A stretch of DNA of 59,869 nucleotides from Rhizobiaceae bacterium (GTDB lineage: Bacteria; Pseudomonadota; Alphaproteobacteria; Rhizobiales; Rhizobiaceae): NCBI GenBank assembly GCA_017644105.1, contig JAEPMD010000023.1, forward strand, positions 1-59,869, written 5' to 3'. The stretch's first letter is position 1. Each line of letters begins with the position of its first letter. Below, one piece after another: positions 43,554 through 52,599 of the stretch. Under the pieces are notes generated by a model. That model saw nothing but the letters and a program-made list of their open reading frames with translations, was not told where the DNA came from and did not search any database. Both the position numbers and the translations under genes were made by a program.

Positions 43554-44836
43554 GCGGTAAAGATTTAGTCATGCCATCGCGGTTTGAGATGTTTCACACA
43601 TTTGGTCGAATAGGGATTTTATCCTTTGGTGGACCGGCCGCACAAATTGCGTTGATGCACAAAGTCCTAGTGGATGAAAAAGCTTGGCTCACAGAAAAGC
43701 AATATCTCAATGCTCTGAGCTTTTGCATGTTACTACCTGGTCCAGAAGCCATGCAATTGGCAACTTATGCCGGGTGGCGCATAACTGGCGTGTTTGGCGG
43801 ATTGCTTGCTGGATTGCTATTCGTGTTGCCCGGTGCTTTTGTTATTTTAGCGCTTGCGAGCATATATGCATATTTCGGTGACATACCATTAATAGCCGCT
43901 TTATTTTTGGGTGTGAAAGCTACGGTTTTAATCATCGTGATCGAAGCGCTTTTGAAAGTTTCAAAACGCGCGCTTAAACAGAATATGCATTGGGTGATGG
44001 CCGCTATTGCTTTTGTTGGGATCTTCTTTTTATCTTTGCCGTTTCCGCTCATTGTGTCGGGCGCTGGACTTTATGGTTTTATTTTTGTAAGCCATCAGGC
44101 TACAGGCGATAAACAACCAGCTAAATTGGGTATATCCGATTTGCGAAGGAGTGTGAGGACAATTGCCATATGGCTGGCGATTTGGATCTTACCATTGCTC
44201 GTGCTTGATCAGTTGGTTGAAGCCAATATCCTAAATGTATTGGCGGCGTTTTTCTCAAAGCTTGCTGTCGTTACCTTTGGTGGTGCCTATGCCGTTCTTG
44301 CTTATATGGCTCAGGATGTTGTGGCGCAATTTGGTTGGCTAAGTGCTGGCGAAATGATGGATGGTTTGGGACTGGCTGAAACAACACCCGGGCCCTTGAT
44401 ATTGGTCACTGAATTTGTTGGATTTCTCGCGGCCTTTAAAGAAGGTGGTTTCTGGCTCGGCGTTTTAGGGGCAATTGTCACGCTTTGGGTGACGTTCGTG
44501 CCTTGCTTTTTGTGGATCTTTACCGGCGCACCCTATATCGAGTGGATCTCAGCGCAACCGCGTTTGAGTTCGGCATTATCGATGATCACCGCTGCCGTTG
44601 TTGGGGTGATCTTAAATCTCTCGATCTGGTTTGGCCTGCATGTATTTTTTCAAAGTGTGACGCGTGAAAGCGTCGGCATTTTGACTTTGTGGGTGCCGGA
44701 TATCGCTTCGCTGGATTGGCGCGTATTCGGATTGTCTGCATTGGCAGCGCTGTTATTGCTCAAGCTTAAGATTGGGCTTTTGAAAGTGCTCGCTATTTGC
44801 GCGATTTTGGGTTTGGTGCTTTCCATCGCATTTTAG
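43550..44836 (+). CDS. chrA: Chromate efflux transporter ChrA
   Basis: A 428-residue inner-membrane transporter of the two-domain CHR family, with 10 or so helices. The two CHR domains repeat the same motifs: GILSFGGPAAQIALMH...LPGPEAMQLATYAGW near residues 19-70 and VTFGGAYAVLAYM...TTPGPLILVTEFVGF near 240-295. ChrA exports chromate using the proton motive force. It is coupled to the rhodanese-ChrB gene through ATGA and ends 4 bases into the convergent GNAT gene. Confidence 0.93.
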   Translation: MSGKDLVMPSRFEMFHTFGRIGILSFGGPAAQIALMHKVLVDEKAWLTEKQYLNALSFCMLLPGPEAMQLATYAGWRITGVFGGLLAGLLFVLPGAFVILALASIYAYFGDIPLIAALFLGVKATVLIIVIEALLKVSKRALKQNMHWVMAAIAFVGIFFLSLPFPLIVSGAGLYGFIFVSHQATGDKQPAKLGISDLRRSVRTIAIWLAIWILPLLVLDQLVEANILNVLAAFFSKLAVVTFGGAYAVLAYMAQDVVAQFGWLSAGEMMDGLGLAETTPGPLILVTEFVGFLAAFKEGGFWLGVLGAIVTLWVTFVPCFLWIFTGAPYIEWISAQPRLSSALSMITAAVVGVILNLSIWFGLHVFFQSVTRESVGILTLWVPDIASLDWRVFGLSALAALLLLKLKIGLLKVLAICAILGLVLSIAF

Positions 44837-45384
44837 GCGTGGGGTCGAAGCTCCTTATACATATAAGTTGTCCCATGATAACCTTTGCCATCTGCATCGA
44901 GTGCATAATTGGGGATTACGCCGGCAGGACGGAAGCCCAAGGATTGGTACAATCTTTCCGCATTGTCACCAGTTTTGGTGTCCAGTGTGATCAGTGATTT
45001 TTTCGATGAATTTGCATGGGCCTCCAATGCGCCCATAAGATTTGCGGCAATGCCTTTCCTGCGGTGATCAGGATGCACGATAAGCTTTGAGACTTCGCAG
45101 CGATGCGGCTGGTTCATTGGCATTTGCTCGATCAGTTGCACCGAACCAACCGGGATCTGATCCTCAAAAGCCGCAAATAAAGTATGTTGTTTGGATTGCA
45201 CGAGCGGCAGGACTTCGTTCCACCAATAAGCGCGTGCATCCAATTTGGAAAATGGCATCACAAAGCGAATAGCAGCACCCAGATTGACGCTTTTAACCAG
45301 CATGTCTGATAGCGGATCCATAAATCTATGAATGTCTGCAGGCAAAAGGATTTTGACAGAGGGATGAAATGCATGAAGCGGCAT
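44833..45384 (-). CDS. GNAT family N-acetyltransferase
   Basis: An acetyltransferase of about 183 residues. The acetyl-CoA loop is VHPDHRRKGIAANLMGALEAHA, followed by LITLDTKTGDNAERLYQSLGFRPAGVIPNYALD; the N-terminal part has AYWWNEVLP. The ATG at 45384 is preceded by a near-perfect GGAGGG with 7-base spacing that lies inside the end of the XRE gene; the longer reading to 45423 is therefore unlikely. It starts 4 bases after the XRE stop, so the regulator and the acetyltransferase form one operon. Substrate unknown. Confidence 0.88.
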   Translation of the reverse strand: MPLHAFHPSVKILLPADIHRFMDPLSDMLVKSVNLGAAIRFVMPFSKLDARAYWWNEVLPLVQSKQHTLFAAFEDQIPVGSVQLIEQMPMNQPHRCEVSKLIVHPDHRRKGIAANLMGALEAHANSSKKSLITLDTKTGDNAERLYQSLGFRPAGVIPNYALDADGKGYHGTTYMYKELRPHA

Positions 45385-45388
45385 GACA

Positions 45389-45961
45389 TTACCCTCCAAT
45401 GATGAAGACAAGGTATGTCGCATGGCTATCTTTCGGTGTTTTAAATTCTACAAATTCAGCGGAAACATATCTGAGGCAATCGCCGGTTGATAATTGAAAC
45501 TCCTCCTCTCCAACGGTCAAAATTAATGTGCCGTCAAGCAGGAGCAAATGGTGTTCAAGGCTTGGGATGGAGCGCCGATCATAGGCGATAACAGTATCGG
45601 GTTCGATATGGCATTTGAGGACTTCGCCAGCCAACTCATCGGTGGACGGGGAGACGGATTGACGGGTGAACCCAATATCTGGATCTTTCCAATAAAGCTG
45701 ATTTCCTTCTTTGATGAGTGGTTCGAAGTCACCCTCCAGCATGGCCAGCAGTTTGGACATTTTGATTTTATAGGTGACGCATAATTTGCTTAAAACTTCG
45801 GTTGTCGGGCTAACACTGCCATTTTCCAGACGCGATAGGCTTGCGCGGCTGACACCTGTTTCAGTTGCCAGCTGGTCCAGTGACAATCCTTTATCCAAAC
45901 GCATCTGTTTAAGGTGGTTTGCCAGCTTTCCTGTGAATACTTCTTGCACGCTAATTCTCAC
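45389..45961 (-). CDS. XRE family regulator with C-terminal cupin domain
   Basis: A 190-residue DNA-binding protein. The helix-turn-helix is LDKGLSLDQLATETGVSRASLSRLENGSVSPTTEVLSKL (residues about 23-62). Residues about 110-185 form a cupin (VIAYDRRSIPSLEHHLLLLDGTLILTVGEEEFQLSTGDCLRY) that likely senses a small ligand. Translation from the GTG at 45961 gives MRISVQEV; a GTG at codon 5 is also possible. The start lies inside a perfect dyad (45953-45972), so it probably represses its own operon, which includes the GNAT gene. Confidence 0.88.
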   Translation of the reverse strand: MRISVQEVFTGKLANHLKQMRLDKGLSLDQLATETGVSRASLSRLENGSVSPTTEVLSKLCVTYKIKMSKLLAMLEGDFEPLIKEGNQLYWKDPDIGFTRQSVSPSTDELAGEVLKCHIEPDTVIAYDRRSIPSLEHHLLLLDGTLILTVGEEEFQLSTGDCLRYVSAEFVEFKTPKDSHATYLVFIIGG

Positions 45962-45972
45962 ATATGAGAATT
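45953..45972. promoter_or_regulatory. Operator-like dyad over the start of the XRE-cupin gene
   Basis: AATTCTCA-CATA-TGAGAATT is a perfect 8-bp inverted repeat that covers the GTG start codon at 45961. On the minus strand a TTTACA about 17-18 bases upstream of a TAATTC/AATTCT puts the transcription start inside or next to the dyad, the position expected for an autorepressor site. Confidence 0.5.
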
Positions 45973-45988
45973 ACACAACGGATTGTGT
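45973..45988. promoter_or_regulatory. Second dyad adjoining the XRE operator
   Basis: ACACAA-CGGA-TTGTGT begins at the base after the first dyad ends. Arms and spacing are the same as in the palindrome at 59716-59731. It lies between the presumed -35 and -10 of the XRE-cupin gene, so two proteins, or two dimers of one, could bind side by side. Confidence 0.4.
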
Positions 45989-46037
45989 TTGTAAAGATGC
46001 GGAAGCCGAAACTTGTTTTGGTTGCTGGTTGACGTTT

Positions 46038-46784
46038 TTATGTCTTACGTTCAAGCAGCATCATATAGTTCACATCCATATCATTGCTTAAGTTCCACTG
46101 ATCTTGAAGTGGGTTATAAAATACGCCTGTTTGATCAACCAGCGAAAGACCTGAATTTCCGAGCGGTGTTGTGATTTCTTCCGGGCGCACAAGCTTTTCA
46201 TATTGATGCGTGCCTCGTGGCAGCCATCTTAGAACATATTCGGCGCCAATGATTGCAAGCGCCATGGCTTTCATAGTGCGATTAATTGTTGCGACAAACA
46301 TGAGGCCACCTGGTTTTAGCATGTCAGCGCAGGAGGTTAGAAATAGGTCGACATCGGCGACATGTTCGACGACTTCCATATTTAAAATAATGTCGAATTT
46401 TTCTCCCGCAGCTGACAGGGCTTCAGATGTCTCGGCGCGATAATCAATTTCCAGCCCACTTTGTTCAGCGTGTATTTTTGCAATCTCGATATTGGTCTCA
46501 GACGCATCCGCACCAATAACGCTTGCACCCATGCGGGTCATGGGTTCGCACAAGAGACCGCCACCGCAACCAATATCTAAGAGACACAATCCATCAAGTG
46601 GTTTTGGACCATGGGGGTCTTTGCCAAAATGCTGTGCTGCGTGATCGCGAATATAGCTTAAGCGGACCGGATTAAATTTGTGAAGCGGTTTGAATTTCCC
46701 ATCAGGGTTCCACCATTCAGCTGCCATTTTTGAAAAACGGTCAACTTCGCTTTGGTCAATGGTGGTTTTTTCTGCAACGGTCAT
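46038..46784 (-). CDS. ubiG: Ubiquinone biosynthesis O-methyltransferase UbiG
   Basis: A protein of about 248 residues that carries out both O-methylations of ubiquinone synthesis. [36 protein letters not shown] is the invariant UbiG opening, [16 protein letters not shown] is the SAM motif I, and [11 protein letters not shown] and LVRPEEI follow. ATG at 46784 follows AAGG by 9 bases; the frame could extend six codons further to a GTG. In relatives ubiG is divergent from lysC; here a DUF899 gene lies between them. Confidence 0.95.
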   Translation of the reverse strand: MTVAEKTTIDQSEVDRFSKMAAEWWNPDGKFKPLHKFNPVRLSYIRDHAAQHFGKDPHGPKPLDGLCLLDIGCGGGLLCEPMTRMGASVIGADASETNIEIAKIHAEQSGLEIDYRAETSEALSAAGEKFDIILNMEVVEHVADVDLFLTSCADMLKPGGLMFVATINRTMKAMALAIIGAEYVLRWLPRGTHQYEKLVRPEEITTPLGNSGLSLVDQTGVFYNPLQDQWNLSNDMDVNYMMLLERKT

Positions 46785-46872
46785 TTTCAAACGCCTTTTC
46801 ACGAGACAAGTTGATTTTGTTCAATCATAACATATCTACGCAAGTCAAAAGAAATCAGACCGCCTGCGTTGA

Positions 46873-47577
46873 TTAATCGCTATATTTGTCGGGATGTTTT
46901 AGCCACTCCATACCGTATTCAAATTGAGATTCATCCCGGCCTTTTGGAGCAAGATCGAGATAGTTATATGCACCATTTAAAATATCGAGCCCGCGGCTAT
47001 AGGCTGAATAGGTGTGATAAACGGAACCATCTGGGTCTTTTTGAAAAACACTGACACCTGCATGCTCGTTCATTGGATATGTAAACGGGCGGTAATTATA
47101 TGTAGCGGTTTCGTTTTCAAAATCCTCCGCATCGAAGGAGACATTAAAATCCCGATTAAATTCAGAGCCTAAAGATGAGACCCATTCAAATGACCAACCC
47201 ATGCGTTTTTTGAATGCATTGAGTGTTTTAAGTTCAGCGCGGGACATGGCAATAAAGCTGACATCTCGATTGGCCAAGTGAATATCAATGCCTTCGAAAT
47301 TATCTGCCCAGAACGAGCAGCTTTTACAACCTTCTTCCCAGTCACTTCCATACATAAAATGATAGATAATCAGCTGACTTTTGGCACCGAATAAATCCGC
47401 TAAGGATTTTTCGCCTTGGTTTGTATGAAATACATAATCTTGTACGATTTTAACGCGTGGTAGCTTACGGCGTGACGCACTGATCTGGTCGCGCAATCTT
47501 GTGAGTTCTTTTTCCTGTTCCAATAATTCAAGCCGAGCACTGAGCCATTTTTCTCGAGATACTGTTTGGTTGTTCAT
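46873..47577 (-). CDS. DUF899 family (thioredoxin-like) protein
   Basis: A 234-residue protein of the DUF899 family. VSREKWLSARLELLEQEKELTRLRDQISASRRKLPRVKIVQDYVF is its N-terminal signature, and LIIYHFMYGSDWEEGCKSCSFWADNFEG places a CxxC (Cys-Lys-Ser-Cys) at the active-site position of a thioredoxin fold. VSVFQKDPDGSVYHTYSAYSRGLDILNGAYNYLDLAPKGRDE is the usual end. Function unknown, possibly redox. A perfect 10-bp inverted repeat stands 13 bases before the ATG, so expression is likely controlled. It is inserted between ubiG and lysC. Confidence 0.87.
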   Translation of the reverse strand: MNNQTVSREKWLSARLELLEQEKELTRLRDQISASRRKLPRVKIVQDYVFHTNQGEKSLADLFGAKSQLIIYHFMYGSDWEEGCKSCSFWADNFEGIDIHLANRDVSFIAMSRAELKTLNAFKKRMGWSFEWVSSLGSEFNRDFNVSFDAEDFENETATYNYRPFTYPMNEHAGVSVFQKDPDGSVYHTYSAYSRGLDILNGAYNYLDLAPKGRDESQFEYGMEWLKHPDKYSD

Positions 47578-47589
47578 GCCATATTCCCA

Positions 47590-47613
47590 TTAATTAACAA
47601 AAATGTTAATTAA
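47590..47613. promoter_or_regulatory. 10-bp perfect inverted repeat before the DUF899 gene
   Basis: TTAATTAACA-AAAA-TGTTAATTAA, arms perfect over 10 bases, 13 bases upstream of the DUF899 start codon. Each arm contains a smaller palindrome, TTAATTAA. The position matches a repressor site over the promoter or ribosome site. The regulator is not encoded next to it. Confidence 0.5.
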
Positions 47614-47818
47614 CAATTACAGAAATTAAAAGCGATAGTCAATCAAATAGTCATTCTTCATGCTTGAAACCTTATTCCATTGATTTCTGAGAGTTGCAGT
47701 TTTCGCATTTATTCGATATGTAGCGGCAACTTCGTCCCACATGATTGGTCATAGAGCAGTCGGTACCGCCGGACGAAACAGCATATGTGAATGAAATACA
47801 ACAGGACCTTTGAGTTAA

Positions 47819-49066
47819 ATGGCCCGAATAGTTATGAAATTTGGCGGCACATCTGTTGCGGATATTGATCGCATCAGAAATGTGGCACGCCATGTGAAGC
47901 GCGAAGTTGATGATGGGCATGAGGTCGCCGTCGTGGTGTCTGCAATGTCTGGCAAAACCAATGAATTGGTTGGCTGGACGCGGGAAGCTTCACCTATGCA
48001 TGATGCGCGCGAATATGATGTTGTGGTGTCATCTGGTGAGCAGGTTACGTCTGGGCTGCTTGCAATTACGCTTCAGTCGATGGGTGTAAATGCAAGATCC
48101 TGGCAAGGATGGCAAATCCCAATCCGCACAAGCGGTGCGCATGGTGCAGCACGCATTGAGGATATCGATGGCACTGACCTTATTCGTCGTTTTGGTGAAG
48201 GTCAGGTTGCTGTGATCGCTGGTTTCCAAGGAATTGGGCCTGACAATCGTGTGGCAACACTTGGCCGAGGTGGTTCAGACACAAGTGCTGTGGCCATTGC
48301 TGCAGGCGTAAATGCCGACCGTTGTGATATTTACACAGATGTGGATGGTGTTTACACGACTGACCCACGGGTTGAACCAAAGGCGCGCCGTTTAAGCCAG
48401 ATCGCGTTTGAAGAAATGTTGGAAATGGCATCGTTGGGCGCAAAGGTTTTGCAAGTCCGTTCTGTTGAGCTTGCCATGGTGCACAAGGTTCGAATGTTTG
48501 TACGTTCAAGCTTTGAAGACCCAGATGCTGAGGGAATGGGTGATTTTGAAAACCCGCCCGGTACTTTAATTTGTGATGAGGATGAGATTTTGGAACAAGA
48601 AGTTGTCACAGGTATTGCTTACTCAAAAGATGAGGCACAAATTTCTCTGAGACGTTTGTCAGATTCGCCGGGTGTATCTGCGGCTATTTTTGGACCTTTG
48701 TCCGATGAATATATCAATGTGGACATGATTGTTCAGAACATTTCTGAAGATGGCACACATACAGATATGACATTTACTTTGCCGTCAGGCGATGTCGACA
48801 AAGCCCTCGCTGTTTTGGAAAAAGAAAAGCAAAATATTGGCTTTGATGTTGTCCAAAGTGAAACCGGATTGGTGAAGGTTTCGGTGATTGGTATCGGCAT
48901 GCGCTCACATGCGGGTGTTGCGGCAACCGCGTTTAAAGCCATGGCGGAAAAAGGCATTAACATTAAAGCGATCACAACGTCTGAAATTAAAATTTCAATC
49001 TTGATCGATAGCGAGTATGCTGAACTCGCGGTTCGCACATTGCATTCAGTTTACGAGTTGGACTAA
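47819..49066 (+). CDS. lysC: Aspartate kinase
   Basis: A 415-residue enzyme that phosphorylates aspartate, the first step to lysine, threonine and methionine. MARIVMKFGGTSVADIDRIRNVA starts the kinase domain, and TLGRGGSDTSAVAIA and CDIYTDVDGVYTTDPR are its nucleotide-binding segments. Two ACT domains follow (VTGIAYSKDEAQISLRRLSDSPGVSAAIF and VKVSVIGIGMRSHAGVAATAF), which bind lysine or threonine as feedback inhibitors. A weak AGGA lies about 12 bases upstream. It leads the conserved block lysC-ptsP-prfA-prmC. Confidence 0.96.
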   Translation: MARIVMKFGGTSVADIDRIRNVARHVKREVDDGHEVAVVVSAMSGKTNELVGWTREASPMHDAREYDVVVSSGEQVTSGLLAITLQSMGVNARSWQGWQIPIRTSGAHGAARIEDIDGTDLIRRFGEGQVAVIAGFQGIGPDNRVATLGRGGSDTSAVAIAAGVNADRCDIYTDVDGVYTTDPRVEPKARRLSQIAFEEMLEMASLGAKVLQVRSVELAMVHKVRMFVRSSFEDPDAEGMGDFENPPGTLICDEDEILEQEVVTGIAYSKDEAQISLRRLSDSPGVSAAIFGPLSDEYINVDMIVQNISEDGTHTDMTFTLPSGDVDKALAVLEKEKQNIGFDVVQSETGLVKVSVIGIGMRSHAGVAATAFKAMAEKGINIKAITTSEIKISILIDSEYAELAVRTLHSVYELD

Positions 49067-49143
49067 TAACCAATAGCTTTCAAGGAGGCTGATCATGTTC
49101 GCCGAACATGACAAAATCATCAGTGTCACATTTAGGAGTTGTT

Positions 49144-51411
49144 ATGGTGCCTAATCAAACCGGCCCACGCAATCTCTTAAAGCGCCTCCGCGAATTGATG
49201 GCTGAAGCACTTGAGCCACAGGAGCGCCTTGATAGGGTTGTGTATCAAATTGCGACCAGCATGGTTGCTGAAGTGTGCTCATTTTATGTGTTGCGTGCCG
49301 ATGGTGTTTTGGAGCTTTATGCGACAGAAGGTCTGAAAAAAGACGCGGTCCACCAAGCGCAATTGAAAATGGGGCAGGGCCTTGTCGGTGTTATTGCAGC
49401 AAATGCGGAACCGCTCAATTTGTCTGATGCGCAGTCTCACCACGCCTTTAGATATCTTCCCGAAACAGGTGAAGAGATTTACAATTCTTTCTTAGGTGTA
49501 CCGATCTTGCGCGCTGGGCGTTCCCTGGGCGTTTTGGTGATCCAAAATAAAGACCATCGTGAATATGGTGATGATGATGTTGAAGCTATGGAAACGACTT
49601 CCATGGTTTTGGCGGAAATGATTGCTACGGGTGAGCTTAAGAAAGTCACAAAGCCAGGCCTTGAGCTTAACATGACACGCCCTGTCTCAATTGATGCGGA
49701 TGCTTATGGCGAGGGTATTGGTCTTGGCCATGTTGTTTTGCATGAGCCACGCGTTGTTGTAACCAACCTGCTCAACGAAGACGTTGATGCAGAACTTGAA
49801 AGACTTGACGGCGCGGTCGGCTCCTTGCGCGTTTCTATTGATGATATGTTGGCCCGTCGCGATGTGCCACTCGAAGGTGAGCATCGCGCAGTGCTTGAAG
49901 CATTTCGAATGTTTGCCAATGATCGCGGCTGGGTCCGTAAGATGGAAGAAGCCGTTCGCAACGGCTTGACTGCGGAAGCTGCCGTTGAGAAAGTTCAGTC
50001 TGATACGCGTGCGCGTATGATCAATCTGACTGATCCTTATCTGCGCGAACGTTTGGCTGATTTTGATGATTTGGCCAATCGTCTTTTGCGTCAGTTAACC
50101 GGGTTCACCCCAAGTGCATTGGTTGATGGTTTGCCGAAAGACGCCGTCATTGTGGCGCGCACAATGGGTGCGGCCGAACTCTTGGATTATCCGCGCGATC
50201 ATATTCGCGGGCTTGTGTTGGAAGAAGGTGCCGTCACCAGTCATGTGGTGATTGTTGCCAAAGCCATGGGTGTGCCGGTTGTGAGCCAGGCAATAGGCAT
50301 TGCGTCGCTCTCAGAAAATCGCGATCCGATCATTGTGGACGGCAATGATGGTGCGGTTCACTTACGACCCGCGGTCGACCTGCAGGATGCATATGCAGAT
50401 AAGGTCAAGTTCTTTGCAAAGCGTCAGAAAGCATTTTCGGCGCTGAGAAATGTCGCGCCGATCAGTAAAGATGGTCAGGAATGTAAGCTGTTGATGAATG
50501 CGGGTCTCGTTGTTGATTTGCCGCAGCTTAAAGAATCAGGTGCAGCTGGTATCGGGCTATTTAGAACTGAACTTCAGTTTATGATTTCATCGAAAATGCC
50601 AAAAGTCCAAGAGCAAGAAACTTTCTATCGCCAAGTGCTCGATAAAGCGGGTGAACTTCCTGTGACATTTCGCGTTGTGGATATTGGCGGCGATAAAGTC
50701 GTTCCTTATCTCAGATCAGCTGAAGAAGAAAATCCCGCAATGGGTTGGCGCGCAATCCGCTTCTCGCTTGATCGTCCCGGATTATTGCTAACTCAGCTGC
50801 GTGCGCTCTTACGCGCAACAGGTGGTTCAGAACTTCGTGTCATGATTCCGATGATTACAGAATTGTCTGAGCTACGTGATACAAAGAAGCTCATCAAAAA
50901 AGAGACAGATTATCTTATTCGTCACGGCTATCAGGTGCCTGAGAAAGTGACCTTTGGCGCCATGCTTGAAGTGCCAAGCCTTCTTTGGCAATTGGATGAA
51001 TTGATGGAAGAGGTCGACTTTATCTCCGTTGGCTCAAATGATTTATTCCAGTTCATTACGGCAAGCGATCGCGGCAATGCGCGGGTCGCGGATCGTTTCT
51101 CACCGTTGAAACGTCCATTCTTGCGCGTTCTGAGATCCATCGTTGAAAAAGCTGACCAGACTAATACACCGCTGACATTATGTGGTGAACTTGCCGGCAA
51201 TCCATTAAGTGCAATGGCGCTGTTTGGTATTGGTTACCGATCAATTTCCATGTCGCCGGCTGCGATTGGCCCGGTTAAATCGATGCTGCTATCTCTCGAT
51301 ATTGAAAAACTGGAACGCATATTATTGCCAGCCCTTGAAGAAACAGAAGCAAAAATGACGATTGCTGAAATTCTTACTGATTTTATCGAAGAAAATGGTA
51401 TATCACTTTAA
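49144..51411 (+). CDS. ptsP: Phosphoenolpyruvate-protein phosphotransferase PtsP (enzyme I-Ntr)
   Basis: A protein of about 755 residues. Residues 20-155 are a GAF domain (LDRVVYQIATSMVAEVCSFYVLRADGVLELYATEGL), followed by the EI N-terminal domain and the phosphohistidine region GAVTSHVVIVAKAMGVPVV (His near residue 366), then the PEP-binding barrel with GIGLFRTELQFM and FISVGSNDLFQF. It passes phosphate from PEP to NPr and EIIA-Ntr, linking nitrogen signals to regulation, and does not move sugars. The ATG at 49144 follows AGGAG by 5 bases, so the longer frame from 49108 is rejected. It follows lysC by 77 bases. Confidence 0.94.
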   Translation: MVPNQTGPRNLLKRLRELMAEALEPQERLDRVVYQIATSMVAEVCSFYVLRADGVLELYATEGLKKDAVHQAQLKMGQGLVGVIAANAEPLNLSDAQSHHAFRYLPETGEEIYNSFLGVPILRAGRSLGVLVIQNKDHREYGDDDVEAMETTSMVLAEMIATGELKKVTKPGLELNMTRPVSIDADAYGEGIGLGHVVLHEPRVVVTNLLNEDVDAELERLDGAVGSLRVSIDDMLARRDVPLEGEHRAVLEAFRMFANDRGWVRKMEEAVRNGLTAEAAVEKVQSDTRARMINLTDPYLRERLADFDDLANRLLRQLTGFTPSALVDGLPKDAVIVARTMGAAELLDYPRDHIRGLVLEEGAVTSHVVIVAKAMGVPVVSQAIGIASLSENRDPIIVDGNDGAVHLRPAVDLQDAYADKVKFFAKRQKAFSALRNVAPISKDGQECKLLMNAGLVVDLPQLKESGAAGIGLFRTELQFMISSKMPKVQEQETFYRQVLDKAGELPVTFRVVDIGGDKVVPYLRSAEEENPAMGWRAIRFSLDRPGLLLTQLRALLRATGGSELRVMIPMITELSELRDTKKLIKKETDYLIRHGYQVPEKVTFGAMLEVPSLLWQLDELMEEVDFISVGSNDLFQFITASDRGNARVADRFSPLKRPFLRVLRSIVEKADQTNTPLTLCGELAGNPLSAMALFGIGYRSISMSPAAIGPVKSMLLSLDIEKLERILLPALEETEAKMTIAEILTDFIEENGISL

Positions 51412-51466
51412 ATTCTGAAATCAGCACATCTACGGTGTCCATTTAAAAGATCGAATATTACGCGCC

Positions 51467-52546
51467 ATGGCAACATTACCAATTGATAAAATGCGAGAAC
51501 TCGAACGCCGTTTTGACGAGATCGAAGCGCGGATGTCTGCTGGGCCAGATTCAGAAACTTATGTGAAGCTCGCATCTGAATATTCAGAGCTAGAGCCTGT
51601 TGTGAAAACAATTCGAACTTACAACAAAGCTGTCAATGAAGTTCAGGATCTTGCGGACATTATTGCTGATAAAGACTCAGACGCTGAAATGCGCGAATTG
51701 GCGGAAATGGAACTGCCAGAGTTGAAAGAGCAAATTGAAACTTTAGAATCTGAGATGCAAATTCTGTTGCTGCCGAAAGACGCTGCCGACAGCAAGAACG
51801 TGATCTTGGAAATTCGCGGTGGTACCGGCGGGTCAGAGGCCGCATTGTTCGCAGGTGATTTATTTCGCATGTATGAGCGTTATGCGTCCAGCCAGGGTTG
51901 GAAAGTTGAGATCATCTCATCCAGTGAGGGTGATGTCGGTGGGTTTAAAGAAATATCCGCGACGATTTCTGGGCGTGGCGCTTTTGCGCGTATGAAATTT
52001 GAATCGGGTGTGCATCGTGTTCAACGTGTGCCTGAAACAGAATCAGGTGGACGGATTCATACATCCGCTGCAACTGTTGCTGTTTTGCCTGAGGCTGAAG
52101 ATGTTGATATCGAAGTGCGTAATGAAGATATAAGAATTGATACGATGCGCGCATCCGGTGCTGGTGGTCAGCACGTGAATACGACGGATAGTGCGGTTCG
52201 CATTACGCACCTTCCATCTGGTATTGTGGTCACATCATCTGAGAAATCACAGCACCAAAACAGAGCACGTGCGATGCAGGTTCTAAAGGCGCGCCTTTAT
52301 GATATGGAACGCCAAAAGGCAGAAGAAGAACGTTCTGCTGACCGGAAAAGTCAGGTTGGTTCCGGGGATCGTTCGGAACGAATTCGCACCTATAATTTTC
52401 CGCAAGGACGTGTGACGGATCACCGGATCAATCTAACGCTTTATAAGTTGGATAAGATGCTTGTTGGTGAAATTGATGAGATGATTGATGCATTGGTGTC
52501 AGATCATCAGGCATCACAATTGGCGGCTCTGGGTCAAGCTAGTTGA
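51467..52546 (+). CDS. prfA: Peptide chain release factor 1
   Basis: A 359-residue class I release factor that recognises UAG and UAA. The catalytic GGQ is at residues 233-235 ([20 protein letters not shown]). The tripeptide anticodon region is [17 protein letters not shown], just ahead of it, where RF1 has its PxT-like loop in the same position. [24 protein letters not shown] is the RF1/RF2 C-terminal signature. prmC, which methylates this Gln, lies 53 bases downstream, the usual prfA-prmC order. Confidence 0.96.
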   Translation: MATLPIDKMRELERRFDEIEARMSAGPDSETYVKLASEYSELEPVVKTIRTYNKAVNEVQDLADIIADKDSDAEMRELAEMELPELKEQIETLESEMQILLLPKDAADSKNVILEIRGGTGGSEAALFAGDLFRMYERYASSQGWKVEIISSSEGDVGGFKEISATISGRGAFARMKFESGVHRVQRVPETESGGRIHTSAATVAVLPEAEDVDIEVRNEDIRIDTMRASGAGGQHVNTTDSAVRITHLPSGIVVTSSEKSQHQNRARAMQVLKARLYDMERQKAEEERSADRKSQVGSGDRSERIRTYNFPQGRVTDHRINLTLYKLDKMLVGEIDEMIDALVSDHQASQLAALGQAS

Positions 52547-52599
52547 TAAAAGCCCATTAATAATAGCCAACTGAAATTAGGTTAGGCGGTAATCATCTT

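Noticed and set aside
47672-47920. Minus-strand ORF of 82 codons upstream of and into lysC
   Set aside because: Runs into the lysC N-terminus antisense and has no recognisable features.
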